A stretch of 64,000 bases of DNA. It comes from Candidatus Phosphoribacter baldrii. GTDB taxonomy: Bacteria; Actinomycetota; Actinomycetes; Actinomycetales; Dermatophilaceae. The stretch lies in assembly GCA_016704565.1 (NCBI GenBank), contig JADIZV010000001.1, positions 372,001 through 436,000 on the forward strand, in the 5' to 3' direction. Shown piece after piece: positions 1 through 8,518 of the stretch. Made by a program: the position numbers and the translations under genes. How positions within the stretch are numbered: the stretch's first letter is position 1; every line of letters begins with the position of its first letter. Under the pieces are notes generated by a model. That model saw only the letters and a program-made list of their open reading frames with translations. It was not told the DNA's origin and made no database searches.

Positions 1-945
1 GATGAGCCGGACCGTCTGGGTGATCGCCTGCAGGAAGTCCTTGGACGCATCGGCGAACAGCAAGTGCGCCTCGTCGAAGAAGAACACCAGCTTGGGCTTG
101 TCGAGATCGCCCACCTCGGGCAGGTCGTGGAACAGGTCGGCGAGCAGCCACATGAGGAAGGTCGAGAACAGCTGCGGCCGGTTCTGCACGGCCGGAAGCT
201 CAAGCATCGACACGACGCCGCGCCCATCCGCCCCGACCCGCAGCAGGTCGGCGGTGTCGAACTCGGGCAACCCGAAGAACACATCGGCACCCTGGTCGGC
301 AAAGGTGATGAGCTCGCGCAGGATGACCCCCGCCGTCGCCGACGAGAGCCCGCCGAGGTCCTTGAGGTCGGCCTTGCCCTCGTCGCTCGTCAGGTGTTGG
401 ACGACCGCCCGCAGGTCTTTGAGGTCATCGAGCCACAGCCCCTTGGCGTCGGCGTAGTGGAACACCAGACCCAGGCTCGACTCCTGGGTCTCGTTGAGCC
501 CCAACACCTTTGCCAACAACGTCGGCCCGAACGAGGACACCGAGGCGCGGATCGGGATCCCCTTGCCGAGGCCTCCCAGCGCATAGAACTCGGTGGGGTA
601 TGCCGTGCCCACCCACTCCTCGCCGATGTCGGCGGCGCGGGCGGTCACCTTGTCGTTGGTCACCCCCGCCGAGGCCATCCCCGACAGGTCACCCTTGACG
701 TCGGCGAGGAAGACTGGCACGCCGCCCTGAGAGAGCTGCTCGGCCATGAGCTGCAGGGTCTTGGTCTTGCCGGTGCCGGTGGCCCCGGCAACCAGGCCGT
801 GCCGGTTGATGACGGCCAGGGGAATCTTCACCTTGGCCTCGGGATAGGCGGTCCCGTCCAGGACGGCCGCGCCGAACTCAAGGGCACCGCCGGCGAACTC
901 ATAGCCGGCCTTGATCTGCTGGATCTGCTCGGGCATCTCGGTCAC
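1..945 (-). CDS. HerA-like ATPase, DUF853 family (3' end outside window)
   Basis: The N-terminal 315 codons of a protein matching the HerA-like DUF853 ATPases, which are predicted P-loop DNA-translocating helicases of uncertain role. The Walker A motif GATGTGKT lies near residues 54-61, followed by the family-typical stretch LADVKGDLSGMA near residue 80 and a FFFDEAHLLF Walker B near residue 290. The frame stays open to base 1, so the C-terminus is missing because of the window edge, not truncation. I chose the GTG at 945; an ATG three codons later (936) is equally possible. The next gene (1039) is divergent. The family is confident; the cellular role is not known. Confidence 0.9.
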   Translation of the reverse strand, partial: MTEMPEQIQQIKAGYEFAGGALEFGAAVLDGTAYPEAKVKIPLAVINRHGLVAGATGTGKTKTLQLMAEQLSQGGVPVFLADVKGDLSGMASAGVTNDKVTARAADIGEEWVGTAYPTEFYALGGLGKGIPIRASVSSFGPTLLAKVLGLNETQESSLGLVFHYADAKGLWLDDLKDLRAVVQHLTSDEGKADLKDLGGLSSATAGVILRELITFADQGADVFFGLPEFDTADLLRVGADGRGVVSMLELPAVQNRPQLFSTFLMWLLADLFHDLPEVGDLDKPKLVFFFDEAHLLFADASKDFLQAITQTVRLI

Positions 946-1038
946 GGACGCACTCTAGACGCCCGAACGGGAGGTGACCACGCGGCATACCGCTGACATT
1001 GCCCGCCACCCGCCCCGCCGCCCACCTAGACTGACGGC

Positions 1039-1335
1039 GTGATCTTCAAGGGGATAGGCGAGCACCGGCCTTATCCCGACCATGGGTTGGTCACGACACG
1101 CGACTGGGCCGACGTCCCCCCGCGGCAGGTGCGCCTGCAGGACCTCGTCACCACCAAACGCACCCTCGACCTGGCACAGCTGCTCGCCGACGACTCGACG
1201 TTCTATGGCGACCTGTTCGCCCACGTCGTCGAGTGGCGCGGCGTCCTCTATCTCGAACAAGGCCTCCATCGGGCCTTGCGCGCGGCCCTCGCGCAGCGGG
1301 GGACGCTCCACGCCCGGGTGCTCGTGCTTGACTAG
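1039..1335 (+). CDS. Small conserved actinobacterial protein of unknown function
   Basis: A 98-residue soluble protein starting at GTG 1039. It has no membrane segment or signal peptide. From memory, near-identical proteins occur upstream of LytR_C genes in many actinobacteria, and automated pipelines sometimes label them VapB-type antitoxins. I see no adjacent PIN-domain toxin, so that label is not supported here. The central part (VVEWRGVLYLEQGLHRALRA) has the look of a compact alpha/beta fold reminiscent of the ParB-like fold, but this is a weak impression. It lies 51 bases upstream of the LytR_C gene in the same direction and is probably cotranscribed with it. Confidence 0.8.
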   Translation: MIFKGIGEHRPYPDHGLVTTRDWADVPPRQVRLQDLVTTKRTLDLAQLLADDSTFYGDLFAHVVEWRGVLYLEQGLHRALRAALAQRGTLHARVLVLD

Positions 1336-1386
1336 GGGACAATCTCGGGTGTCGGGGTCGCAGCAGATCACTGCGGAGGTATGCCG

Positions 1387-1911
1387 GTGAGCATCACCGT
1401 CGAGTCAGCGTCGGTCGCGCGAGCGCGTCGACGGAAACGCACTGCCATCACACTGCTCGTCGTCATCGGGCTGCTCGCCGCTGCCTTCTACTATGCGTCG
1501 TCCTATTGGACCAGGGGTCCCAGCCGCGCAGGCGGGGGGTCGGCCTGCACGGTCACCGCCGATCCGTCCGGCCCGGTCTATCCGACCCAGGTGACCGTCA
1601 ACGTCTTCAACGCCACGAGTCGCACCGGGCTGGCAGCCAGCGTGGGGCGGTTGGTGTCGGCCCGCGGTTTCGTCCTTGGCACGGTGTCCAACGACCCGTT
1701 GCGAAAGTCGATCCCCGGGACGGCCGAGGTCCGCTACGGCCCGGCCGGCGAGCGCGCCGCCAAACTTGTCCAGAGCCTCGTCCCGGGGGCGACCTTGCTC
1801 AAGGACACCCGCGCCGACGCGTCGGTCGATCTCGTGTTGGGGACGGCATACAAGGATCTCGTGACGGCGACCGGGACGGCCAGCCTCCCGACCGCGCCTC
1901 CGGGCTGCTAA
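1387..1911 (+). CDS. LytR C-terminal domain membrane protein
   Basis: Short cytoplasmic N-terminus rich in Arg, one transmembrane helix (about residues 19-42), then an extracytoplasmic LytR_C domain recognisable by VNVFNATSRTGLAASV and the following GFVLGTVSN stretch. LytR_C domains are found in or near LytR-CpsA-Psr proteins that attach glycopolymers to peptidoglycan; the enzymatic LCP domain itself is absent. The GTG at 1387 is preferred because GGAGG at 1375-1379 is 7 bases upstream; the ATG at 1381 would leave only one base. The spacer between the ribosome site and the start contains a copy of the GTATGCCG octamer (1379-1386), so the repeat is tolerated within the initiation region. Confidence 0.85.
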   Translation: MSITVESASVARARRRKRTAITLLVVIGLLAAAFYYASSYWTRGPSRAGGGSACTVTADPSGPVYPTQVTVNVFNATSRTGLAASVGRLVSARGFVLGTVSNDPLRKSIPGTAEVRYGPAGERAAKLVQSLVPGATLLKDTRADASVDLVLGTAYKDLVTATGTASLPTAPPGC

Positions 1912-1930
1912 CTGCCCCGGGCCCAGCCGG

Positions 1931-2605
1931 TCAGGCGCGCGGGCGGGTCATCGCACCGAGCAGGACCGGCAGCATCCGGGTCGCCAGGTTGTCTCGGGCG
2001 TTGGCGTCGCCGGAAATGATCGACGAGCGGACGCTCGCGTCGAACAACGCCTCGAGGGTGTCCAACGCGTCGTCGGCCGGCACGATGAGCTCGAGCTGCG
2101 CCTGGGCCAACCCCTCCCGCAGGAAGGGCACGAACCGTTCGCGGAACGAGCGCCGGGCCGCGAGGTAGGGCGCCGCCAAGTCGGGATCGCGGACGGCCAG
2201 CAGGGTCAACTCGGCCCGCAGGGCGTATTTGGACGCACCGAACGGCTGCAGGTCGAACAACCGCCCGGCCACCGCGGCCAACGGATCGGGCTGCGACAGC
2301 GCCCCGTCCAACGCGGCGCTGAGCCGATCGAGCAGCAGGCCCTCCTCGCGGTCAAGCAGGGCGACGAGCAGCGCGTCTTTGGTCGCGAAGTTGGAGTAGA
2401 ACGCCCCGCGTGTGTAGCCCGCCCGTTCGCACACCTCCTCGACGCTCGCGCCGGCCACGCCCTGCTCGGCGAACACCTGGGCCGCCGCGTCGAGCAACCG
2501 TTCGCGGGTGACGCTGCGGCTGCGCTTGGGAGCGTCGGCGGTGTCACCCGACTCGACCGGGCCAGGTGATTCGGAGACGACGCGGGACGTGGGCATGGCG
2601 TTCAT
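1931..2605 (-). CDS. TetR family transcriptional regulator
   Basis: A 224-residue TetR-type repressor. The N-terminal helix-turn-helix spans about residues 33-80 (RERLLDAAAQVFAEQG followed by SVEEVCERAGYTRGAFYSNF); the C-terminal half is the ligand-binding helical domain. It faces the MMPL/YhgE exporter operon across 112 bases that hold two matching inverted repeats, so it very likely represses both itself and the exporter and is released by an exported compound. The ligand cannot be told from sequence. An internal ATG at codon 4 (2596) is an alternative start. Confidence 0.93.
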   Translation of the reverse strand: MNAMPTSRVVSESPGPVESGDTADAPKRSRSVTRERLLDAAAQVFAEQGVAGASVEEVCERAGYTRGAFYSNFATKDALLVALLDREEGLLLDRLSAALDGALSQPDPLAAVAGRLFDLQPFGASKYALRAELTLLAVRDPDLAAPYLAARRSFRERFVPFLREGLAQAQLELIVPADDALDTLEALFDASVRSSIISGDANARDNLATRMLPVLLGAMTRPRA

Positions 2606-2640
2606 CAGCGTATCCGCGGGCTCCTCGACGTCGATGTTGG

Positions 2641-2654
2641 ATACATCACTGTAT
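2641..2654. promoter_or_regulatory. Predicted TetR operator 1
   Basis: Inverted repeat ATACA-TCAC-TGTAT, an instance of ATAC-N6-GTAT, in the divergent promoter region between the TetR gene and the MMPL gene. The same format recurs 34 bases downstream (2675-2688), which points to two binding sites for the adjacent regulator. Confidence 0.65.
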
Positions 2655-2674
2655 TCAGTACGCTAGCGCATCCA

Positions 2675-2688
2675 ATACGCTTGTGTAT
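2675..2688. promoter_or_regulatory. Predicted TetR operator 2
   Basis: ATAC-GCTTGT-GTAT, the second ATAC-N6-GTAT inverted repeat, 30 bases before the MMPL start codon. It is close enough to the start to block transcription initiation of the exporter operon if bound. Confidence 0.6.
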
Positions 2689-2717
2689 CGAAGTTGTCTT
2701 CTGCCCGGGGAGTCCGC

Positions 2718-5700
2718 ATGTCGTCAGTCCTCTATGCCCTTGGCCACTGGGCGATCCGACGTCGCCGCCTCGTCGTGGCGATCTGGGTGGCCCTCATCGT
2801 GATCCTCGGCGCCAGCGCCGGTCTGCTGCAGCGCGGCATGGCCGACGTCTTCGAGATCCCCGGCACCCAGTCGCAGCGGGCCATGGACTCCCTCGCCTCG
2901 CGTTTCCCCGAGTTCGCCGGGGCCAGCGGCCAGGTCGTCGTCTCCGCCCCCGCCGGCACCAAGGTCACCGACGCCGCCGTCACCGCCCGCATCGAGGACC
3001 TCACCACCCGGTATGCCGCCCTCCCGCACGTCCGCAGCGCGACCAGCCCCTTCAACGAGCACGTTAAAGGCACCGTGTCCCCGGACGGCTCGACCGGGAT
3101 CATCGCCGTCCAGCTCGACATCGACGCCGCCGAGGTGACCGACGCGACCCGGGAGCCGCTCATCACCCTGGCCAAGGAAGCCACCGCCTCGGGCCTGACC
3201 ACCTCGGTCGGTGGAGCGCTCTTCATGCCCACCGCCCCAGAAATGGGCATCACCGAGGGCCTGGGGGTCGTCGTCGCGTTGATCGTGCTCGTGCTCACCC
3301 TCGGGTCGGCGATCGCGGCCGGCATACCGCTGCTGACGTCCCTGCTCGGGGTGGCGATGTCGATGTCGTTCATCCTGCTCGCGACCCGGTTCACCACGAT
3401 CACCTCGACCGCACCCTTCCTGGCCCTGATGATCGGGCTGGCGGTCGGGATCGACTACGCGCTGTTCATCATCTCCCGGCATCGGGACCTGCTCGCCGAG
3501 GGCCTGGACCCCGACGAAGCCGCAGCGCAGGCCACCGGCACCGCGGGCTCGGCCGTCGTCTTCGCCGGCGCCACCGTCGCGATCGCGTTGCTGGCGCTCG
3601 GGGTCGCCCAGATCCCGTTCCTCACCGTCATGGGGATCGCCGCGGCGGTCGGCGTCGGGTGCGCTGTTGTTGTCGCCTTGACTTTGCTCCCGGCGCTCAT
3701 CGGGGCTGCCGGTCACCGGCTCACCCCCAAACGGGTCGCCGACGCGCACCATGCCAGACGGCATACGAGCTGGTCGGCCTCGTGGGTGCGGTGGGTGACC
3801 AAGGTGCCCGCGCTGACCGCGGTGCTCGTCATCGGCGGCCTCGGGGTCGCCGCGCTGCCAGCCCGCGACCTCGCGCTGGCGCTGCCCAACAACGGCACGT
3901 CCGGCGTGGAGTCAACCCAGCGGCAGGCCTTCGACACCATCGCGCGGGCCTTCGGACCGGGCGCCAACGCACCGCTCGTCGTCACCCTCGACATCGTCTC
4001 GACGACCGACCCGCTCGGTGTCGTCGCCGAGGTCGAGCGGATGATCCGGGCGACGCCCGGGATCGTCTCGACCACGGTCGCCACGCCCAACCGTGGGGCC
4101 GACACGGGTGTCATCGTCGCGGTGCCGGTCGGCGGCGCCGAGAGCCAGGTGACCAAGGACGCCCTCGCAGCGGTCCGCGGGCTCGCGCCCGAGGTCCAGC
4201 GGCGGTTCGGGGTCGAGCTCGCCGTCACCGGGCACACGGCCGCCCAGGTTGACGTGTCCAGTCGGCTGTCTGATGCGCTGCTGCCGTTCGGGATCGTCGT
4301 CGTCGGGCTCTCGCTCATTCTGCTCGCGTTGGTCTTCAGGTCCGTGCTCGTGCCGGTGACGGCCGCGGTCGGCTATCTGCTGTCGCTGGGCGCCTCGTTC
4401 GGGGCGGTGAGCGCCGTGGCGCAATGGGGGTGGCTCGCTGGGCCGCTCGGCGTCACCCAGACCGGGCCGGTCATCGCCTTCATGCCGATCATCGTCATGG
4501 GCGTGCTGTTCGGGCTGGCCATGGACTACCAGGTCTTCCTCGTGTCGAGCATGCGCTCGCGCTATGTCCACGAGGGCGACGCGCGGGCCGCGGTCGCACA
4601 TGGCTTCGTCGACGCGGCCCGTGTGGTCACGGCGGCGGCGATCATCATGGTCGCGGTCTTCGCGGCGTTCGTTCCGCACGGCGCGCTCTATATCAAGCCG
4701 ATCGCGCTTGGTCTGGCGGTCGGGGTGTTCGTCGACGCCTTCCTCGTGCGGATGACCCTTGTGCCCGCGGTCATGCGGTTGCTCGGCCGGGCCGCCTGGT
4801 GGCTGCCGCGGTGGCTCGACCGGATGCTGCCGGTGCTCGATGTCGAGGGTGAGAGCCTGCACCGGCGGATCGTGGCCGACCGAGAGCGGGCTGCGACGGG
4901 CGGCGATGCCTGGGCCATCGACGCTCGCGGGCTCGGGCTCGCTGATGGCGTGGGCACGGTGTTCTCCGATGTCGACGTGCGGGTGCCGCGGGGCGGCATC
5001 CTCGTCGTCCACGGTGCTCCCGGCGGCGGAAAGACCTCGCTGCTGCTCACCCTGGCGGGCCGGATGGCCTTCACCCAAGGACGGCTTGAGGTCGCCGGGC
5101 GGTTGTTGCCCGATCAGCGGCACGGTGTCCGCAGCGCGACCGCCCTCGCCGAGACCGCCGGGGTCAACGACCTCGACCCGCTGCTCACCGTGGGCGACCA
5201 CCTCACCGAACGCCTCGCCGGCCGCACCTGGCTGCCCTGGGTGAGCTCCGCCGACCGCGACCGGGCCCAGCGGCTGCTCACCGACCTCCTCGGGTATGCC
5301 GGGTCCGCCGTCCCAGCCGCCCACGCCTCCGCTCGGATCGGGTTCGCGACCCGGGTCCGGGAGTTGGCGCCGCTGGAGCGCTGGGTGCTCGGAGTTGCCC
5401 TGGCCCTGTTGGACGACCCCGCGATCCTGCTCGTCGACGACGTCGACGCCTTGCGCGGACCGGACGACCGGGCCGCCGCCTGGGCGGTGCTTGCCTCGCT
5501 GGCCGGGTCGCCGGTGTCCAGGTCTCGGCAGGGGGCCGCAGGGCTGGTGCTCACGGTCGTCGCATCCTGCCGCGATCTGGGCGAGGCCAGGGCAGCGTTG
5601 GCTGTGGCCAGCGCCGACGTGCGGGAGGGCGGCATACCCCTGGTGGAGTTGCCCCTCGCGAGCCGTGGCGCGGACCCCGGGGCCGTCCTCCCCGACCCCT

Positions 5701-5777
5701 CACCCGACCACTCCGGCGACCCGTGGACCGACCCGGTCGCCGACCTGTCCGACGGACTCTCCGAGAAGGTGCACTGA
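2718..5777 (+). CDS. MMPL/RND exporter fused to a degenerate ABC-type ATPase domain
   Basis: A 1019-residue protein. Residues 1 to about 710 are an MMPL/RND transporter with two TM bundles and the paired Asp-Tyr motifs expected for proton relay (GLAVGIDYALF and FGLAMDYQVF). A cytoplasmic nucleotide-binding-like domain follows, with Walker A GAPGGGKTS near residue 767 and a Walker B-like AILLVDDVDAL near 900. The ABC signature LSGGQ is replaced by LAPLE and the Walker B Glu by Asp, so ATP hydrolysis is doubtful. MMPL proteins use the proton motive force and do not need an ATPase. The start is ATG 2718 with GGGGAG upstream; a TTG at 2694 is in frame but overlaps the operator region. The stop overlaps the YhgE start by one base. 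Confidence 0.92.
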   Translation: MSSVLYALGHWAIRRRRLVVAIWVALIVILGASAGLLQRGMADVFEIPGTQSQRAMDSLASRFPEFAGASGQVVVSAPAGTKVTDAAVTARIEDLTTRYAALPHVRSATSPFNEHVKGTVSPDGSTGIIAVQLDIDAAEVTDATREPLITLAKEATASGLTTSVGGALFMPTAPEMGITEGLGVVVALIVLVLTLGSAIAAGIPLLTSLLGVAMSMSFILLATRFTTITSTAPFLALMIGLAVGIDYALFIISRHRDLLAEGLDPDEAAAQATGTAGSAVVFAGATVAIALLALGVAQIPFLTVMGIAAAVGVGCAVVVALTLLPALIGAAGHRLTPKRVADAHHARRHTSWSASWVRWVTKVPALTAVLVIGGLGVAALPARDLALALPNNGTSGVESTQRQAFDTIARAFGPGANAPLVVTLDIVSTTDPLGVVAEVERMIRATPGIVSTTVATPNRGADTGVIVAVPVGGAESQVTKDALAAVRGLAPEVQRRFGVELAVTGHTAAQVDVSSRLSDALLPFGIVVVGLSLILLALVFRSVLVPVTAAVGYLLSLGASFGAVSAVAQWGWLAGPLGVTQTGPVIAFMPIIVMGVLFGLAMDYQVFLVSSMRSRYVHEGDARAAVAHGFVDAARVVTAAAIIMVAVFAAFVPHGALYIKPIALGLAVGVFVDAFLVRMTLVPAVMRLLGRAAWWLPRWLDRMLPVLDVEGESLHRRIVADRERAATGGDAWAIDARGLGLADGVGTVFSDVDVRVPRGGILVVHGAPGGGKTSLLLTLAGRMAFTQGRLEVAGRLLPDQRHGVRSATALAETAGVNDLDPLLTVGDHLTERLAGRTWLPWVSSADRDRAQRLLTDLLGYAGSAVPAAHASARIGFATRVRELAPLERWVLGVALALLDDPAILLVDDVDALRGPDDRAAAWAVLASLAGSPVSRSRQGAAGLVLTVVASCRDLGEARAALAVASADVREGGIPLVELPLASRGADPGAVLPDPSPDHSGDPWTDPVADLSDGLSEKVH

Positions 5778-8008
5778 TGTCCCGCCCCGCCCTACCTGCG
5801 GCTGAGCTGCGCCGCTTCGCCGGCAGCCCGCGCGCGCTGCTCGCGCTGTTCGCCCTCGTCCTCGTGCCGCTCGTCTATGGCGGGCTCTACACGTGGGCCA
5901 ACGAGAGCCCGACGACGCGGGTCGACCAGATCGCGGCCGCCGTCGTCAACCTCGACCAGCCGGTGACTCTTAAGGGTGCCGACGGCAAGGACCAGATCGT
6001 GCCGCTCGGTCGGGTGGTCGTCGGCAAGCTCACCTCGTCGGCGTCGCCGTCGAACTATTCGTGGACGCTCACCGACGCGGCGACCGCCGAGAGCGGGCTG
6101 AGCGACGGGCGGTTCGGTGCGGTCCTGACGATCCCCGCGGACTTCTCGGCGTCGGCGACGTCGACCAACGGGGCGCCGGCTGATGCTCGCGCAGCCCGGC
6201 TGCAGTTGCGGACCAACGACGCGGTCAACTACCTCGACGGGACGATCGCCAAGGCGATCGCGACGACGACGAGCGCCGAGGCGGCGCGCACTGTGACGGA
6301 GGGCTACCTCGCTGCGATGTATGCCGGGTACGGCACCTTGCACGACCAGCTCGCCTCGGCAGCGGACGGTGCGGGGAAGCTGGCCTCGGGTGCGGGCGAG
6401 CTGACGTCCGGCGCCCAGAAGGCGGCCGACGGGGCCGGGTCGTTGGCATCCGGCGTCGACCAGATGGCTTCTGGCGCAGGCGATCTGGCGTCTGGCGCCG
6501 GGAAGCTGGCCAGTGGGGCCGACCAGGCTGCGGCCGGGCTGTCCCAGTTGTCCGGTGGCCTGGCGAGGATCGACACCAACGTCGCGACTCTGCCCGCGGG
6601 GACCCGGGCGTTGGCCGATGGCGCCGCACAGGTCTCCGGCGGGTTGGCGTCGCTGTCCGCCGGGGCCGGGCCGTTGGCTTCCGGGTTGAGCCAGCTCTCG
6701 TCCGGGCTCTCAACGCTCTCGGTGGGGGCAACTCAGACCAAGGCTGGAGCAGCGGACCTCGCGAGCGGGATCACGGCATACACCCAGGGGGTGGACGGGC
6801 TGGCGGCGGCGTGCGCGGGCTCGGGTGCGGCGGCAGCGTTCTGCGACCAGCTGACCGGCTTGGCGGCTCAGGGCGCTGGGCTGCGCGCCGGTGCGGCGGG
6901 AGTCGCGACCGGGACCGCGCAGGTGGCCGGGGGCCTGGCGACGTCGAGCGCGGGAGCGGCGCAAAGCGCCACTGGCGCAACGCAGCTGGCCGCGGGCCTC
7001 ACTCAACTGCAGCCCGGCGCAACGCAGTTGGCTGGAGGCGTCGACCAACTGGCCGACGGGATGCCCGCGTTGGCGGACGGCATACACCAATCTGCAACTG
7101 GCGCAGCGACGTTGGCGAGCAAGCTCCCGCAGCTCGCCACGGGCGTGCACGGCGTGGCCGATGGGGCCGACCAGCTGGCTACTGGCGCAACGAAAGCCGC
7201 GACCGGAGCCGACGAGCTCACCACGGGCCTGCAGTCGCTCGCCGACGGCAGCGCCAAACTCGGCACCGGTGCCGACGACCTGAGCACCGGACTGGCCGCG
7301 GGGGTCAGCAAGATCCCGACCTATTCGGAGACCGAGCGGGCCCAGCTTGCCGCTGTCGCCGCGACGCCCATCGTGGCCGACATCGCGCGGGTCAACCCGG
7401 TGAAGAACAACGGCGCGGGCCTCGCCCCCTACTTCATGGCGCTGGCTCTGTGGGTCGGCTCGCTGGCCATCTACCTCCTGCTGCGGCCGCTGTCCCCGCG
7501 CGCCCTGGCCTCCGGGGCGCCGTCGCCGCTGGTGGCCCTCGCCGGGTATCTCCCGGGCGCCCTGCTCGGAGCCACTCAGGGCGTCGCGCTGGCGGCGGTC
7601 CTGCAGTGGTGGATCGGGATCGGCGCCGCCTCTGTCTGGGGCCTGATGGGTGTCGGCGCGCTCATCGGGCTGACCTTCGTGGCGCTCAACCAGGCGCTCA
7701 TCGGGCTGCTCGGTGCGCCCGGACGGTTCGTCGCGGTCATCCTCGCCGGGCTGCAGTTCGCGTCATCGGGAGGCACCTATCCGGTCGCGACGGCGCCCGG
7801 ATTCTTCGGGTGGCTGCACGACGCGCTGCCACTCACCTACGCGGTCGACGCGTTGCGCCGGGTCATCGCCGGGGCCACCGACGGGATCGGCCGCGACCTG
7901 GCCGTCCTCGCCATCACCTTGGTGGGGTCGCTGCTGGTCACCATGTATGCCGCCCACCGCCAGCGCACCTGGACCGTTCGCCGCCTGCGCCCGGTCACCG
8001 CCATCTGA
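5777..8008 (+). CDS. YhgE/Pip family membrane protein
   Basis: A 743-residue membrane protein with one N-terminal TM helix (about residues 16-40), a long extracytoplasmic region and about five to six TM helices at the C-terminus (from about residue 550). The extracytoplasmic part is built of many repeats of the form L-ASGA-xx-L-xxG, predicted to form a long helical stalk, as in phage-infection protein (Pip)/YhgE and the related EsaA of type VII secretion. It is cotranscribed with the MMPL-ABC fusion (one-base overlap). MMPL plus YhgE pairs under TetR control are common in actinobacteria and are usually regarded as envelope exporters. The substrate is unknown. Confidence 0.9.
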   Translation: MSRPALPAAELRRFAGSPRALLALFALVLVPLVYGGLYTWANESPTTRVDQIAAAVVNLDQPVTLKGADGKDQIVPLGRVVVGKLTSSASPSNYSWTLTDAATAESGLSDGRFGAVLTIPADFSASATSTNGAPADARAARLQLRTNDAVNYLDGTIAKAIATTTSAEAARTVTEGYLAAMYAGYGTLHDQLASAADGAGKLASGAGELTSGAQKAADGAGSLASGVDQMASGAGDLASGAGKLASGADQAAAGLSQLSGGLARIDTNVATLPAGTRALADGAAQVSGGLASLSAGAGPLASGLSQLSSGLSTLSVGATQTKAGAADLASGITAYTQGVDGLAAACAGSGAAAAFCDQLTGLAAQGAGLRAGAAGVATGTAQVAGGLATSSAGAAQSATGATQLAAGLTQLQPGATQLAGGVDQLADGMPALADGIHQSATGAATLASKLPQLATGVHGVADGADQLATGATKAATGADELTTGLQSLADGSAKLGTGADDLSTGLAAGVSKIPTYSETERAQLAAVAATPIVADIARVNPVKNNGAGLAPYFMALALWVGSLAIYLLLRPLSPRALASGAPSPLVALAGYLPGALLGATQGVALAAVLQWWIGIGAASVWGLMGVGALIGLTFVALNQALIGLLGAPGRFVAVILAGLQFASSGGTYPVATAPGFFGWLHDALPLTYAVDALRRVIAGATDGIGRDLAVLAITLVGSLLVTMYAAHRQRTWTVRRLRPVTAI

Positions 8009-8109
8009 GGCCGGGTGCAGGGCGCCCGACGCCTGGCAGAGGGCGCCCGAGGTCAACTCGACGCCGCAGGACGGCGCTGATGACGGCGCGGCTACTGCTG
8101 TTCCAGCAA

Positions 8110-8141
8110 CAGTGACGGCGCCGCCATCGGCGCCGTCACTG
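8110..8141 (+). terminator. Hairpin terminator of the exporter operon
   Basis: Perfect 13-bp stem (CAGTGACGGCGCC with its complement) around a 6-base loop, about 100 bases after the YhgE stop. There is no T-run, which is usual for GC-rich actinobacterial terminators. The rest of the 309-base gap up to the tRNA (8009-8317) shows only a duplicated GGGCGCCCGA; I see no gene. Confidence 0.6.
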
Positions 8142-8317
8142 ACGTGGACTTGCCCGACGCTCGAACGCGGACGTGCACCGGCGCCAGCGTCACCCGTTCT
8201 GCGCAGCTTGGCGCCATCTCGCAGAGGGGGCCCCATCCGAGGTCCATCCGGCCGCGAAACGACCGACAGCCCGAACCACGAGGGCTCGGGCTGCTGTCGA
8301 TATCTGAACAACTTCAC

Positions 8318-8407
8318 TGGCGGTGGCGCAGGGATTCGAACCCTGGGTGGACTTCCGCCCACACACGCTTTCGAGGCGTGCTCCTTAGGCCACTCGGACA
8401 CGCCACC
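8318..8407 (-). tRNA. tRNA-Ser (anticodon CGA)
   Basis: Read on the minus strand: acceptor GGTGGCG pairs with CGCCACC; the anticodon stem CACGC/GCGTG encloses the loop CTCGAAA with anticodon CGA, decoding UCG serine. A long variable arm typical of class II tRNAs is present, the T arm is CAGGG-TTCGAAT-CCCTG, and the CCA end is encoded (8318-8320). Confidence 0.97.
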
Positions 8408-8518
8408 GCCGACGAGGGTACCGGAGCCGACACCCCGCCCCGAAATCGGGAGCCCCGGCCCCGCCGTGCGCCTCACCTCGGCCGACCCGGCCGCCCACCG
8501 CCCGGTCGCCTCCCGCCC

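Noticed and set aside
1039..1335. VapB-type antitoxin
   Set aside because: No toxin gene is adjacent and no ribbon-helix-helix or AbrB-like DNA-binding motif is visible; the annotation is common by name only.
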